Source: CBDDIP01 sp965229005 (GTDB lineage: Bacteria; Actinomycetota; Acidimicrobiia; Acidimicrobiales; Ilumatobacteraceae). Taken from it: a stretch of DNA of 64,000 nucleotides. The stretch is from the NCBI GenBank assembly GCA_965229005.1, contig CBDDIP010000002.1, positions 1,178,001 to 1,242,000 on the forward strand, written 5' to 3'. The notes below the pieces were generated by a model, which was given only the letters and a program-made list of their open reading frames with translations, was not told the DNA's origin and made no database searches. This document shows, piece after piece, positions 8,464 to 17,487 of the stretch. The translations under genes and the position numbers were made by a program. Each line of letters begins with the position of its first letter. Within the stretch, counting starts at the first letter, position 1.

Positions 8464-9903
8464 ATGAACATGGCTGACGTGCGGACCGCGACCGGCGCCT
8501 GGGACGAGCTCTACGACCAGGACGGAGCGCCTCGCTCGGCGGCGGCGGAGCTGGCCGAGCACCTCGAGTCGCTGGGGTTGAGCGAGCTGCAGGAGCGGCA
8601 GGATCTCGCCGAACTGGACATCCTGGCGATGGGCATCACGTTCACCGTCTACAGCGACGGCCGTGGCATCGACCGCGCCTGGCCGTTCGACATCATCCCG
8701 CGAGTCATCGCCGCCGACGAGTGGCGTCGCATCGAGCGCGGCCTCGTGCAGCGGCTGACGGCGATCAACCGCTTCATCGACGACCTCTACCACGACCAGA
8801 AGATCGTCGCCGACGGGGTGTTCCCAGCCGAGTTGCTGGAGCACTCCGTCAACTTCCGTGCCGAGTGCCGCGGTGCGTCACCCAAGCACGGCGTGTGGGC
8901 GCACATCTCGGGCAGCGACCTGGTCCGTGACGGCGACGGCACCATGTACGTGCTCGAGGACAACCTGCGCGTGCCATCCGGCGTGAGCTACGTGCTCGAG
9001 AACCGGGCCGTGTCGAAGCGGGCGTTCGCCGACCTGTTCGCCAAGCAGAGCATCCTGCCCGTCGATGCGTACACCGATGAGCTGAACCGGATGCTCGCAT
9101 CGATCGCGCCGGATGGTGTCGACGACCCGACGATCGCCGTGCTCACACCGGGCATCTACAACAGCGCCTACTTCGAGCACTCGTTCCTCGCCCAGCGCAT
9201 CGGCGCGGCGTTGGTCGAGGGCGCCGATCTGGTCGTGAGTGACGACGATTGCGTCTACATGCGCACCATCAGCGGGCTCGAGCGCGTGCACGTGATCTAC
9301 CGTCGCGTCGACGACGCGTTCCTCGATCCCGAGGTCTTCCGGGCCGACAGCACGCTCGGCGTGCCCGGGCTGATGCGCGCCTGGCATGCGGGCAACGTGG
9401 CGATCGCCAACGCCCCGGGCGCCGGTGTCGCCGACGACAAGGTGGTCTACGCCTGGGTGCCGGACATCATCCGCTACTACACGGGCGAGGAGCCGTTGCT
9501 GCCCAACGTGCCGACGTACCGCTGCGTGTACCCCGAGGAGTGCCAGTTCGTCATCGACAACATCGGCGACCTCGTGGTCAAGCCGGCCAACGAGAGCGGT
9601 GGCTACGGGTTGCTCATCGGCAACCGCGCCACGCGGAGCGAACTGGATGCGCACGTCGCTCTCATCGAGGCAGACCCGCGCAACTGGGTGGCGCAGCCGA
9701 TCCTCGCGTTGAGCACTGCTCCGACGTTGTGCGACGGGCAGATCGAGCCGCGCCACGTCGATCTGCGTCCCTTCATCCTCAGCGGTGCGAGCAGCTACGT
9801 CAGCGCCGGCGGCCTCACTCGTGTGGCACTGCGTCGCGGGTCGCTCATCGTCAACTCCTCGCAGGGTGGCGGGAGCAAGGACACCTGGATCGTCGAAGCA
9901 TGA
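8464..9903 (+). CDS. Circularly permuted type 2 ATP-grasp protein
   Basis: A 479-residue protein of the CP_ATPgrasp family (old DUF404/DUF407). Visible motifs include SDLVRDGDGTMYVLEDNLRVPSG (acidic/Asn metal-binding residues), DLVVKPANESGGYG (nucleotide-binding Lys and glycine loop) and NWVAQP. The C-terminal LIVNSSQGGGSKDTW is also typical. By family knowledge these enzymes form a peptide or amide bond using ATP and occur beside alpha-E and transglutaminase genes; their true substrate is unknown. The start is taken at the ATG at 8464; an ATG two codons later is equally possible. It is the first gene of a four-gene cluster with gaps of 14 bp or less. Confidence 0.88.
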   Translation: MNMADVRTATGAWDELYDQDGAPRSAAAELAEHLESLGLSELQERQDLAELDILAMGITFTVYSDGRGIDRAWPFDIIPRVIAADEWRRIERGLVQRLTAINRFIDDLYHDQKIVADGVFPAELLEHSVNFRAECRGASPKHGVWAHISGSDLVRDGDGTMYVLEDNLRVPSGVSYVLENRAVSKRAFADLFAKQSILPVDAYTDELNRMLASIAPDGVDDPTIAVLTPGIYNSAYFEHSFLAQRIGAALVEGADLVVSDDDCVYMRTISGLERVHVIYRRVDDAFLDPEVFRADSTLGVPGLMRAWHAGNVAIANAPGAGVADDKVVYAWVPDIIRYYTGEEPLLPNVPTYRCVYPEECQFVIDNIGDLVVKPANESGGYGLLIGNRATRSELDAHVALIEADPRNWVAQPILALSTAPTLCDGQIEPRHVDLRPFILSGASSYVSAGGLTRVALRRGSLIVNSSQGGGSKDTWIVEA

Positions 9904-9910
9904 TGCAGCG

Positions 9911-10846
9911 ATGATGCTCCTGTCGCGCGTGGCGACGAACCTCTACTGGGCGGCCCGATACCTCGAACGCGCGGAGGACACGGCTCGGGTCGTGCGCACG
10001 TACACCGAGATGATGGTCGACCTGCCGATGAGCGTGTCGTCGTCATGGGAGCCGTTGCTCTCGGTGGTGGGCAGTCGCATCGCGTTCGACGCCTCGCACG
10101 CACGGGTGAACGAGGACGACGTCGTGCGCTACCTCGTCGCCGACCTCGCCAACCCGGCCTCCGTGGTCGCCAGCGTGGCCGCAGCTCGCGAGAACCTGCG
10201 CACCGCCCGCGAGGTGTTCCCGCGTGAGGCGTGGCAGGCGGCCAACGACCTCCACCTGTACGCCGGGAGCAACGGCGAGGCGGGCGTGAACCGGCGCAGC
10301 CGGGCTCGCTTCCTGAACCGGGTGATCGCCGACTGCCAGCAGTTCGACGGCGTGCTCGCCTCGACGATGTCTCGCGACGCCGCGTACGAGTTCTGGCGCC
10401 TCGGCGAGGCGATCGAACGAGCAGACATGACGACCCGCGTGCTCGGTGTGCGAGCCGCAACGCTGCTCGCTGCGCCCGCCGACGTCGACGACCACGACGA
10501 GGTGCAGTGGATGGGTGTGCTGCGATCGCTGAGCGCGATGCAGATGTACCACCGCGCCGTCCGCCGTCCGATCGACGGCAAGGCGGCCGTGGAGTTCCTC
10601 CTGTTCGATCTGGAGTTCCCGCGGTCCGTCGCTCGGTGTGCGCTGAGGTCGCGCGAGGCGTTGCGCCGCCTGCCGAACAGCGAACGCACGCTGCCCGCCG
10701 TCGACGTCATCGACGAGGTGCTGGCGACGTTGCCCACCGACGCCGGCGACGGCGCCGCCCTGGATGCCGCGATGGACCGGGTGCAGATCGCGCTCGCCTC
10801 GTTGAGCGACGAGATCACCACCGCGTTCACCGCCGGCGGGGCATGA
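9911..10846 (+). CDS. Alpha-E domain-containing protein
   Basis: A 311-residue all-helical protein. The start MLLSRVATNLYWAARYLERAEDTARV is diagnostic of the alpha-E family (old DUF403), and EFWRLGEAIERADMTTRVL is a second conserved helix. The function is unknown; the family almost always accompanies circularly permuted ATP-grasp ligases and may serve as a partner or substrate-handling domain. Two adjacent ATGs mark the start at 9911, 7 bp after the ATP-grasp stop. No signal peptide or membrane helix is visible. Confidence 0.88.
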   Translation: MMLLSRVATNLYWAARYLERAEDTARVVRTYTEMMVDLPMSVSSSWEPLLSVVGSRIAFDASHARVNEDDVVRYLVADLANPASVVASVAAARENLRTAREVFPREAWQAANDLHLYAGSNGEAGVNRRSRARFLNRVIADCQQFDGVLASTMSRDAAYEFWRLGEAIERADMTTRVLGVRAATLLAAPADVDDHDEVQWMGVLRSLSAMQMYHRAVRRPIDGKAAVEFLLFDLEFPRSVARCALRSREALRRLPNSERTLPAVDVIDEVLATLPTDAGDGAALDAAMDRVQIALASLSDEITTAFTAGGA

Positions 10847-10859
10847 CCGGTACGGCTCC

Positions 10860-13199
10860 GTGATCCTCGACACCCTTCGCTACCCGCACGACCCCGATCG
10901 GTTCGACGACGCCGTCGACTCGCTGGGTGATGCCCGACCGTCGTGGACCGGGCTCGAGCGCGCGCTCGGCACGTTGGAGACGGCGTCGCTGCTGGAACGT
11001 CAGCGACAGGCCGATCGCCTGCTGGACGCCGAGGGTGCCGGACATCTGGTGCACGAGCTCCGGCTCGATCGTCGCACCGCCACGCACGATGGCAGTGCTT
11101 CGTCGCGACGCGCGCAACCGGAGCGGTACGCGGAGAGCAGTCCGTGGCGGCTCGACCCGCTGCCGCTGGCCATCGACGCCGGCGACTTCGCTGTGCTCGC
11201 CCAAGGTCTGGTGCAGCGGATGCGCCTGTTCGAGCTGCTGCTCGCCGACCTGTACGGACCACGTTCGTTGATGGCGTCGGGCGTCGTTCCGAGCGCGACG
11301 GTGTTCGGCAGCCGGGCGTTCCGGTTCACCACGTGTGCGGCGCCGGCGCCCAAGCGGTGGTTGGTCAACATGGCCATCGATCTGGCGCGCGACGCGGCGG
11401 GGCACTGGAACGTCGTGCAGGACCTCACTGACGCGCCCAGCGGGTTGGGCTACACCTTCCTGAACCGGAGCGTCGTCTCGCGCCTGCTGCCGGAGGCGGT
11501 GCGGTCGGCCGGTGTCGCTCCGGTCCACGATCACGCGGACGTGTTGCGCCGGGCGCTGACGGCCAGTGCACCTCCCGGCCGTCGCAGTCCTCGATGCGTC
11601 GTGCTGTCCGGTGGGCCGGCACACCCCAGCTACATCGAGCACTCGTACCTCGCCACCCAGCTCGGCTACCACCTCGCCGAGGGTGCCGACGTCGTCATGC
11701 GTCAAGGCCGGCTGTGGCTGCGCGCGCTCGACGGGCTGGAGCCACTCGACGTGGTCTACCGGCGGATCGAGGACGCACTGCTCGATCCGTTGGAGCCCGA
11801 CACGCGCGGCGCCAACGGCGTGCCCGGCATCGTCTGGGGTGCGTGGCGCGGTGGGCTGACGGTGGCCAACTCCTATGGAAGCGGTCTGGTCGAAGAGCAG
11901 AACCTGTGGCCCCACCTCGCCGACGCGTGCGCGCAGCTGCTCGGTGAACCGCTGCAACTGCCGATGCTGCCTCGTGGCGCGGCGTTGGCGACGACGCCGG
12001 TGTTCACCCCGCTGAGAGCCACGCCGATGAGCCCGGCGTCGGTGGTCGTGCGCCTGCAGGCCGTTGCCGGCCCGGATGGCATCGTCGTCATGCCCGGCGG
12101 CGCGGCGCGGGTGCTCGCGCCCACGGACGACCCGCGGCATCCGACGGCCGAGCTGGTCAAGGACGTGTGGGTGCTCGGCGCGAGCCCTCCGTCGCGCCTG
12201 CCGCTGCGCATCAACCCTCCACCGCAGGTCGACTTCGGCACGTCCGTCTCCAAGCGCGCCGCCGACTCGCTGTACTGGCTGGGTCGCGCTGCCGAACGCG
12301 CCGAGGTGGCGGCGCGGGTGGCGCGTGTCGTCAGCGGTCAGCTCGATCAAGATCCGGCGCTGCTGCTCGGCGACGGCGGTTACGCGATGGGGATCATCGC
12401 TCTGCTCCGCGCCGCGCAAGCGCGCCCGTTGAACGCCGCCAGCGACGCCGACGCGGCATCGCTGCCGTTGGCGGAACGGGTGACCAACGAGCTGCGCTCC
12501 ACTGCAGAGGCGGCTGCATCGCACGTCGGCGCGCTCGTGAACGAAGCGATGTCCGTACGCGAGTATCTGTCGACCACGATGGGTCGTGTGCTCGGTCGTT
12601 TGACGCGGGTCCGTTCCGACCTGCTCAGTCGCACCGTCGGCGACGACCTCGACGTGATGCTGGTCGATCTCGCTGCGCTCTCCGGGCTGGCGATGGAGAG
12701 CACCGTGCGCGGGCCGGCGTGGCGGTTCCTCGACCTCGGGCGCCGCATCGAACGCGCACTGGCGGTGCTCGGCACGGTCGAGGCCGCCCTGGCACGGGTG
12801 ACTGATCCGTTCGTGCTGCAGCCGCTCGCCGAGGCGGTGCTGTCGTCGAACGAGAGCCTCGTCGCCTTCCGCCGGCGGTACCGCAGTGACGTCGATCTGG
12901 ATGCCGTGCTCGACCTGTTGATCCACGACGACGGCAACCCGCGCAGCCTCGCGTTCCAGCTCGACCGCGTGCGCGAGCACGTCGCCGCGCTCAGTTGGCA
13001 CGAGGGCGTCGAGCTCGTGCACCGGGCCAGCACGGGCATGCTGACGGTTCCAGGCGACGCGGTCGTGTCGGGACGGCGGACGGCGTTGGACGCGCTGGTG
13101 CTGCAGACCCGTGCACCGCTGCTGGAGCTCGGCGATGCGGTGGTGCGCCGATGGTTCGCCGATCCGGTGAACCCGATGATGGTGCGAGGCCGGACATGA
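10860..13199 (+). CDS. Fused circularly permuted ATP-grasp / alpha-E protein, ATP-grasp half apparently degenerate
   Basis: A 779-residue fusion. Residues ~1-450 resemble the ATP-grasp protein of the first gene; residues ~462-760 are an alpha-E domain (KRAADSLYWLGRAAERAEVAARVARV). The first half has SYIEHSYLATQLGYHLAEGADVV and LDVVYRRIEDALLDP, matching the paralogue. However, the metal motif EDNLRVPSG reads QDLTDAPSG, and about 65-70 residues expected around position 370, carrying the conserved Lys-containing glycine loop, are missing. After PLQLPMLPRG the chain jumps directly to the segment preceding MPGG. Catalysis by this half is therefore doubtful, and a scaffold or regulatory role is possible. 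Start is a GTG 13 bp after the previous stop. Confidence 0.82.
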   Translation: MILDTLRYPHDPDRFDDAVDSLGDARPSWTGLERALGTLETASLLERQRQADRLLDAEGAGHLVHELRLDRRTATHDGSASSRRAQPERYAESSPWRLDPLPLAIDAGDFAVLAQGLVQRMRLFELLLADLYGPRSLMASGVVPSATVFGSRAFRFTTCAAPAPKRWLVNMAIDLARDAAGHWNVVQDLTDAPSGLGYTFLNRSVVSRLLPEAVRSAGVAPVHDHADVLRRALTASAPPGRRSPRCVVLSGGPAHPSYIEHSYLATQLGYHLAEGADVVMRQGRLWLRALDGLEPLDVVYRRIEDALLDPLEPDTRGANGVPGIVWGAWRGGLTVANSYGSGLVEEQNLWPHLADACAQLLGEPLQLPMLPRGAALATTPVFTPLRATPMSPASVVVRLQAVAGPDGIVVMPGGAARVLAPTDDPRHPTAELVKDVWVLGASPPSRLPLRINPPPQVDFGTSVSKRAADSLYWLGRAAERAEVAARVARVVSGQLDQDPALLLGDGGYAMGIIALLRAAQARPLNAASDADAASLPLAERVTNELRSTAEAAASHVGALVNEAMSVREYLSTTMGRVLGRLTRVRSDLLSRTVGDDLDVMLVDLAALSGLAMESTVRGPAWRFLDLGRRIERALAVLGTVEAALARVTDPFVLQPLAEAVLSSNESLVAFRRRYRSDVDLDAVLDLLIHDDGNPRSLAFQLDRVREHVAALSWHEGVELVHRASTGMLTVPGDAVVSGRRTALDALVLQTRAPLLELGDAVVRRWFADPVNPMMVRGRT

Positions 13200-14068
13200 C
13201 CACCTACCGAACGATCCACCGCACCACGTACACCTACGGCGTTCCGATGGCCGACGGCTTCACCGTTGCTCACCTCCTGCCGCGCAGCACACCGGCGCAG
13301 CGCGTCATCTCGGCCGAGGTCGTCGTCACGCCGGCCCCCGACGAGTTCGAGGAGACGTTGGATGCGTTCGGCAACCGCGTCGTCCACTTCGCCGTGCACG
13401 AGCCGCACGCGACGCTCGACGTCGTCGCCGAGAGCGAGGTGGAGATCACCCCGCCGAACGACCTGCCCGCCGGACCCGCGTGCGGCGTGGTCATCGACGC
13501 CGTGGCCCGCGCCCGAGGCGCGCTGGCGCTCGACGTCGGACCGTTCGCGGCCCCGTCTGTGATGGCGCCTGCGGTCCCGGCGCTGGACTCGATCACCGGC
13601 GGCATCCACCTCGACCGTCCCATCGTCGATGCGGTGCGCGAGCTGTGCTCGACGATCTACGAGCAGTTCACGTTCGACCCCGGGTTCACCGACATCGCCA
13701 CGCCGATCGCCGATGTGCTCGCCGCCCGCCGTGGCGTGTGCCAGGACTTCGCCCACGTCGCCGTCGCCGCGTTGCGATCGAAGGGTCTGGCCGCGCGCTA
13801 CGTCAGCGGGTACATCGAGACGTCGCCGCCGCCTGGGCAGCCGAAGCTCGTCGGCGCGGATGCCTCGCACGCGTGGTGCTCGGTGTGGGTGCCGCAGCTC
13901 GGCTGGCTCGACCTCGATCCGACGAACGACCAGCTGCCGCCACGGCGGCACGTCACGGTCGGATGGGGCCGCGACTACCGCGACGTCGCTCCGGTCCGCG
14001 GCGTCGTCATCGGGCCGTCCACCGAGCAGACCCTGGACGTTTCGGTGGATGTCACACGCATCGGTTGA
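13196..14068 (+). CDS. Transglutaminase-like family protein
   Basis: A 290-residue protein with an N-terminal beta domain (bacterial transglutaminase-like N-terminal region, TYRTIHRTTYTYGVPM) and a C-terminal transglutaminase core. The catalytic triad is visible: Cys in RRGVCQDFAHV, His in DASHAWCSVWVP and Asp in LDLDPTND. By fold it would act as a cysteine peptidase/amidase or cross-linking enzyme. No signal peptide is evident, so it is probably cytoplasmic. Its ATG overlaps the stop of the fused ATP-grasp gene (ATGA), so the four genes are almost certainly one operon. Confidence 0.88.
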   Translation: MTTYRTIHRTTYTYGVPMADGFTVAHLLPRSTPAQRVISAEVVVTPAPDEFEETLDAFGNRVVHFAVHEPHATLDVVAESEVEITPPNDLPAGPACGVVIDAVARARGALALDVGPFAAPSVMAPAVPALDSITGGIHLDRPIVDAVRELCSTIYEQFTFDPGFTDIATPIADVLAARRGVCQDFAHVAVAALRSKGLAARYVSGYIETSPPPGQPKLVGADASHAWCSVWVPQLGWLDLDPTNDQLPPRRHVTVGWGRDYRDVAPVRGVVIGPSTEQTLDVSVDVTRIG

Positions 14069-14101
14069 GTGATCGCCTGGGGTGTCCGCCAGACTTGCGA
14101 A

Positions 14102-15337
14102 GTGGCTGAAGCGGATGGCGGGGAACGGCTGATCACCAAGCCGTTCGTCATCGTCACCGCGACGACGTTCGTCTTCTTCCTCTACGTCGGGGTGCTCGTA
14201 CCGACGATGCCGCGGCTGATCCACGATCGGCTCGGAGGCGGCAACTTCGACGTCGGACTCAACCTCGCTGCGTTCAGCATCGCTGCGATCGTCGCCCGGC
14301 CGGCGCTGGGCAAGTTCGGCGATCGCCACGGGTTGCGGATGATGATGACGTGCGGGTCAGGCCTCGCTGCGGTCGCCGCCGGTTCGATGGCGCTCGTGAT
14401 GAACCGCTGGGGCATCCTCCCGCTGCGCGCCCTGCAGGGCGTCGGGGAGGCGGCGATGTTCGTCGGCGGAGCGACGATGATCAACGGGTTCGCGCCGCCG
14501 CACCGTCGCGCCGAGGCCGCCAGCTACTTCAGCGTGGCCATCTTCGGCGGTCTCGGCGTCGGCCCGATCATCGGTGAGACCGTCGTCGGAGACGGGACGA
14601 ACCACTTCGCTGCCGGGTTGCTGATCGCCGCGTCGTTCACCGGCTTGGCGTGCCTGCTCACCCGCTTCGCTCCGCTCGGGATGCACGTCGACGACGACGA
14701 GCCGAGCGTCGACGCGTCCGGTGCTCCTGTCCGGCGGCCGCACTTCCACCGCGGAGCGTTTCGCACCGGGGCCGTGCTCGCCGCGGTCATGGCCGGTTTC
14801 GCCACGTTCAACGCGTTCATGCCGTTGTACGCGCGCGACATCGGCCTCAGCGGTTCGCAGTGGGTGTTCACCACGTACAGCATCGCCTGCCTCGTCATCC
14901 GCATCGCTGCGGCGAAGGTGCCCGAGCGCATCGGGCTGGTGCGCGCCACAGCGTTCGCGATCTGCAACGTCGCCGCAGCCCTGTTCGTCTTTGCCGCCTC
15001 GCCGACGACGGTCGGGGTGTTCAGCGGCGTCATCTTCCTGGCGATCGGCATGTCGTTCCTCTACCCGTCACTGATGGCGATGACGGTCAACGCCGTGCCC
15101 GAGCGCGAGCGCGTGCGCGTCATCGCCACGTTCACGATGTTCTTCGAGGTGGGCACGGCGGCGGGCGGCATCGCCTTCGGCGGGGTCGCCCAGTTCACGT
15201 CGCGACGTGGCGGGTTCTTCGCCGGCGGCCTCAGCGCAGTGTTCGCACTGTGGGTGCTGTGGCGTGTGCTGCGGCCCACGTTGCATCGACCGCAACCCTC
15301 GGCCGATGTGCCCGCCGGGGCGTGCGCAACCGCCTGA
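14102..15337 (+). CDS. MFS transporter
   Basis: A ~411-residue membrane protein with about 12 hydrophobic helices. The loop GKFGDRHGLRMMM between helices 2 and 3 matches the major facilitator signature (G-x3-D-R-x-G-R). The central loop (EPSVDASGAPVRRPHFHR) separates the two six-helix halves. Substrate cannot be assigned. I prefer the GTG at 14102, where a CAGACT box lies 6 nt upstream; a GTG at 14069 just after the transglutaminase stop would add 11 residues. It is on the same strand as the ATP-grasp cluster, but the 33-bp gap with its own candidate promoter suggests separate expression. Confidence 0.82.
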   Translation: MAEADGGERLITKPFVIVTATTFVFFLYVGVLVPTMPRLIHDRLGGGNFDVGLNLAAFSIAAIVARPALGKFGDRHGLRMMMTCGSGLAAVAAGSMALVMNRWGILPLRALQGVGEAAMFVGGATMINGFAPPHRRAEAASYFSVAIFGGLGVGPIIGETVVGDGTNHFAAGLLIAASFTGLACLLTRFAPLGMHVDDDEPSVDASGAPVRRPHFHRGAFRTGAVLAAVMAGFATFNAFMPLYARDIGLSGSQWVFTTYSIACLVIRIAAAKVPERIGLVRATAFAICNVAAALFVFAASPTTVGVFSGVIFLAIGMSFLYPSLMAMTVNAVPERERVRVIATFTMFFEVGTAAGGIAFGGVAQFTSRRGGFFAGGLSAVFALWVLWRVLRPTLHRPQPSADVPAGACATA

Positions 15338-15344
15338 CGGCTCC

Positions 15345-15377
15345 GTCCGAAACCCGCTAGTCGTCCCGGTCCGAAAC
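15345..15377 (+). promoter_or_regulatory. Direct repeat GTCCGAAAC upstream of ada-alkA
   Basis: The nonamer GTCCGAAAC occurs at 15345-15353 and again at 15369-15377, 24 bp apart, ending 15 bp before the GTG of the Ada-AlkA gene. Spacing of about two helical turns fits a tandemly bound activator on one face of the DNA, such as methylated Ada. It does not match the E. coli Ada box, so the assignment is inference. Confidence 0.45.
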
Positions 15378-15392
15378 GGGCATGCTGGTGGC

Positions 15393-16844
15393 GTGAAGCT
15401 CGACCACGATCAGTGCTACCGGGCGGCCCAGAGCCGTGACAGCCGCTTCGACGGTTGCTTCGTCACGGCGGTTCGCACCACCGGCATCTACTGCCGACCG
15501 AGCTGCCCCGCCATCACGCCGAAGCCGACCAACGTCGAGTTCTTCCTCACCGCGGCCGCCGCCCAGCAGCACGGGTTCCGGGCGTGCAAGCGGTGCCGGC
15601 CGGACGCCTCGCCGGGCTCGCCGGAGTGGAACGTTCGCGCCGACCTCGTCGGTCGGGCGATGCGATTGATCGCCGACGGCCTCGTCGACCGCGAAGGCGT
15701 CGCCGGGCTGGCGAACCGGCTCGGCTACAGCGATCGGCAGGTGCACCGGCTGCTGACCGCCGAGGTGGGTGCCGGCCCGCTGGCGCTCGCTCGGGCTCAG
15801 CGAGCGCAGACCGCGCGCGTGCTGATCGAGACCACGGCGATGCCGATCACCGATGTCGCCTTCGCCGCCGGGTTCGCCAGCGTCCGCCAGTTCAACGACA
15901 CGATCCGCGAGGTGTTCGCCTCCTCGCCGACGGAGCTGCGCAGCTCGCGCCGTGGCGCAGGCGCCAAGCCCGCCGTCAGCGGACCGCTCGTCGTCCGCCT
16001 TGCCTACCGTGCCCCGTTCGACGCGGCTGCCATCCTCGAGTTCCTCGGATCACGTGCGGTGCCGGGTGTCGAGTCGTGGGACGGCATCACCTACCGCCGA
16101 TCGCTGCGCCTGAACCACGGGGCCGGTGTGGTCGCGCTGACGCCCGGCGACAGCGCGGTGCTGTGCACGTTGCACCTCGACGAACTGGCCGACGCACAGG
16201 CAGCCGTGCAGCGCTGCCGACGGCTGCTCGACCTCGACGCCGACCCGTTGCGCATCGACGAGCACCTCGCCGCGGATCCGTTGCTCGCCCCACTTGTCGC
16301 CAAGCGGCCGGGTCTGCGCAGCCCCGGCCATCCCGACGGCGGGGAGCTGATCACCCGTGCAGTGCTCGGTCAGCAGGTCTCGGTGCGCGGTGCGCGGACG
16401 CTGGCGACGCGGCTGGTGGCCGCGACGGGTGAAGCGCTGCGCACGCCGATCGACGGCATCACCCATCTGTTCCCATCGTCCGCGGCGATCGCAGGGATGC
16501 GACCGGACGACTTCGCCATGCCGCGCGCACGTGGCGCCGCGCTCATCAACGCCAACGCCGTGCTCGCCAGCGGCGAGATCGTCGTCGACCCCGGCAGCGA
16601 TCGTGAACGGACCGCAGCGGCGCTCGTCTCGTTGGCGGGCATCGGAACCTGGACTGCCGGCTACGTGGCGATGCGGGCGCTCGGCGACCCCGACGTGTTC
16701 CTGCCCACGGACATCGGCGTGCGCAACGCGTTGCAGCTGCTCGGCGTCGACGGCAGCCCGAAGTCGGCCGCGGCGATGTCGGTGCGATGGGGACCCTGGC
16801 GCTCCTACGCGCTGCACCACCTGTGGGCGGCACTGTCCCAATGA
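15393..16844 (+). CDS. Ada-AlkA fusion: methyl-sensing regulator and DNA-3-methyladenine glycosylase
   Basis: A 483-residue three-part protein. Residues 1-75 are the Ada zinc domain: C34 (in GIYCRPSC, the methyl-acceptor position), C38, C65 and C68. Residues ~85-185 form an AraC-type helix-turn-helix pair. Residues ~200-483 are AlkA-like, with an HhH-GPD motif LAGIGTWTAGYVAMRAL and catalytic D440 in LPTDIGVRNAL. It should sense methylphosphotriesters, activate transcription and excise alkylated bases. The GTG start at 15393 precedes the Ada domain directly. ogt follows immediately, giving a compact alkylation-repair operon. The direct-suicide methyltransferase domain of E. coli Ada is absent and supplied by ogt. 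Confidence 0.93.
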   Translation: MKLDHDQCYRAAQSRDSRFDGCFVTAVRTTGIYCRPSCPAITPKPTNVEFFLTAAAAQQHGFRACKRCRPDASPGSPEWNVRADLVGRAMRLIADGLVDREGVAGLANRLGYSDRQVHRLLTAEVGAGPLALARAQRAQTARVLIETTAMPITDVAFAAGFASVRQFNDTIREVFASSPTELRSSRRGAGAKPAVSGPLVVRLAYRAPFDAAAILEFLGSRAVPGVESWDGITYRRSLRLNHGAGVVALTPGDSAVLCTLHLDELADAQAAVQRCRRLLDLDADPLRIDEHLAADPLLAPLVAKRPGLRSPGHPDGGELITRAVLGQQVSVRGARTLATRLVAATGEALRTPIDGITHLFPSSAAIAGMRPDDFAMPRARGAALINANAVLASGEIVVDPGSDRERTAAALVSLAGIGTWTAGYVAMRALGDPDVFLPTDIGVRNALQLLGVDGSPKSAAAMSVRWGPWRSYALHHLWAALSQ

Positions 16845-16879
16845 GCGCATTCACGACCCGACGAGACACGGAGAACCCC

Positions 16880-17401
16880 ATGAACGAAACCAGCGCGAAC
16901 GAACCCGGCACGAACGACCTGGCGATCCGCGTGATCGACACACCCGTCGGCGAGCTCTCGCTCCACGCCAGTGATCACGGGCTGCGCGCCGTGCTGTGGC
17001 ACGGCGAACTGGCCGACGCGTCACTGCTCGGCGGCACCGTTGACCCGAACGCGACCTCGCCGTACCTCGACATCGCCGAGGCGCAGCTGACCGAGTACTT
17101 CGACGGTCAGCGGCAGGACTTCGACGTCCAGCTCGATCCCGTCGGCAGCCCCTTCCAGCAGACCGTGTGGCAGGTGCTGCGCGAGATCCCGTTCGGCGAG
17201 ACGATCACGTACGGCGAGCAGGCGCGCCGGCTCGGCGACCCGAACAAGGCACGTGCCGTCGGCGCGGCGAACGGCCGCAACCCGATCCCGATCATCGTGC
17301 CGTGCCATCGCGTGATCGGTTCCAACGGCAAGCTCACCGGCTTCGCCGGCGGCCTGGAGAACAAGGCCTGGTTGTTGACCCACGAGTTCACCCACCGCTG
17401 A
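16880..17401 (+). CDS. ogt: Methylated-DNA--[protein]-cysteine S-methyltransferase
   Basis: A 173-residue suicide enzyme with the active-site motif IVPCHRVIG (nucleophile C142), preceded by FQQTVWQVLREIPFGETITYGEQA (DNA-binding helix region) and AVGAANGRNP. It transfers the O6-methyl group from guanine to its own cysteine. The ATG at 16880 has a GGAGA site 6 nt upstream; an alternative ATG at 16841 overlaps the ada-alkA stop and would add 13 residues. The adjacency to the Ada-AlkA gene supports co-induction by methylation damage. Confidence 0.93.
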   Translation: MNETSANEPGTNDLAIRVIDTPVGELSLHASDHGLRAVLWHGELADASLLGGTVDPNATSPYLDIAEAQLTEYFDGQRQDFDVQLDPVGSPFQQTVWQVLREIPFGETITYGEQARRLGDPNKARAVGAANGRNPIPIIVPCHRVIGSNGKLTGFAGGLENKAWLLTHEFTHR

Positions 17402-17425
17402 CCGTCGAGCCGGGTTGGCTTCGGT

Positions 17426-17466
17426 CCGAGTATCGAGCGCGCGGTCACCGCGCGTTCAACACTCGG
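17426..17466. terminator. Candidate bidirectional terminator hairpin after ogt
   Basis: Between two convergent genes lies a nested hairpin: outer arms CCGAGT (17426-17431) and ACTCGG (17461-17466), inner arms CGCGCGGT (17438-17445) and ACCGCGCG (17447-17454). No U-tract follows on either strand, so efficiency is uncertain, but position and symmetry suit a shared transcription stop. Confidence 0.5.
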
Positions 17467-17487
17467 AGGGGCGTGGCGCGGGTTGGG

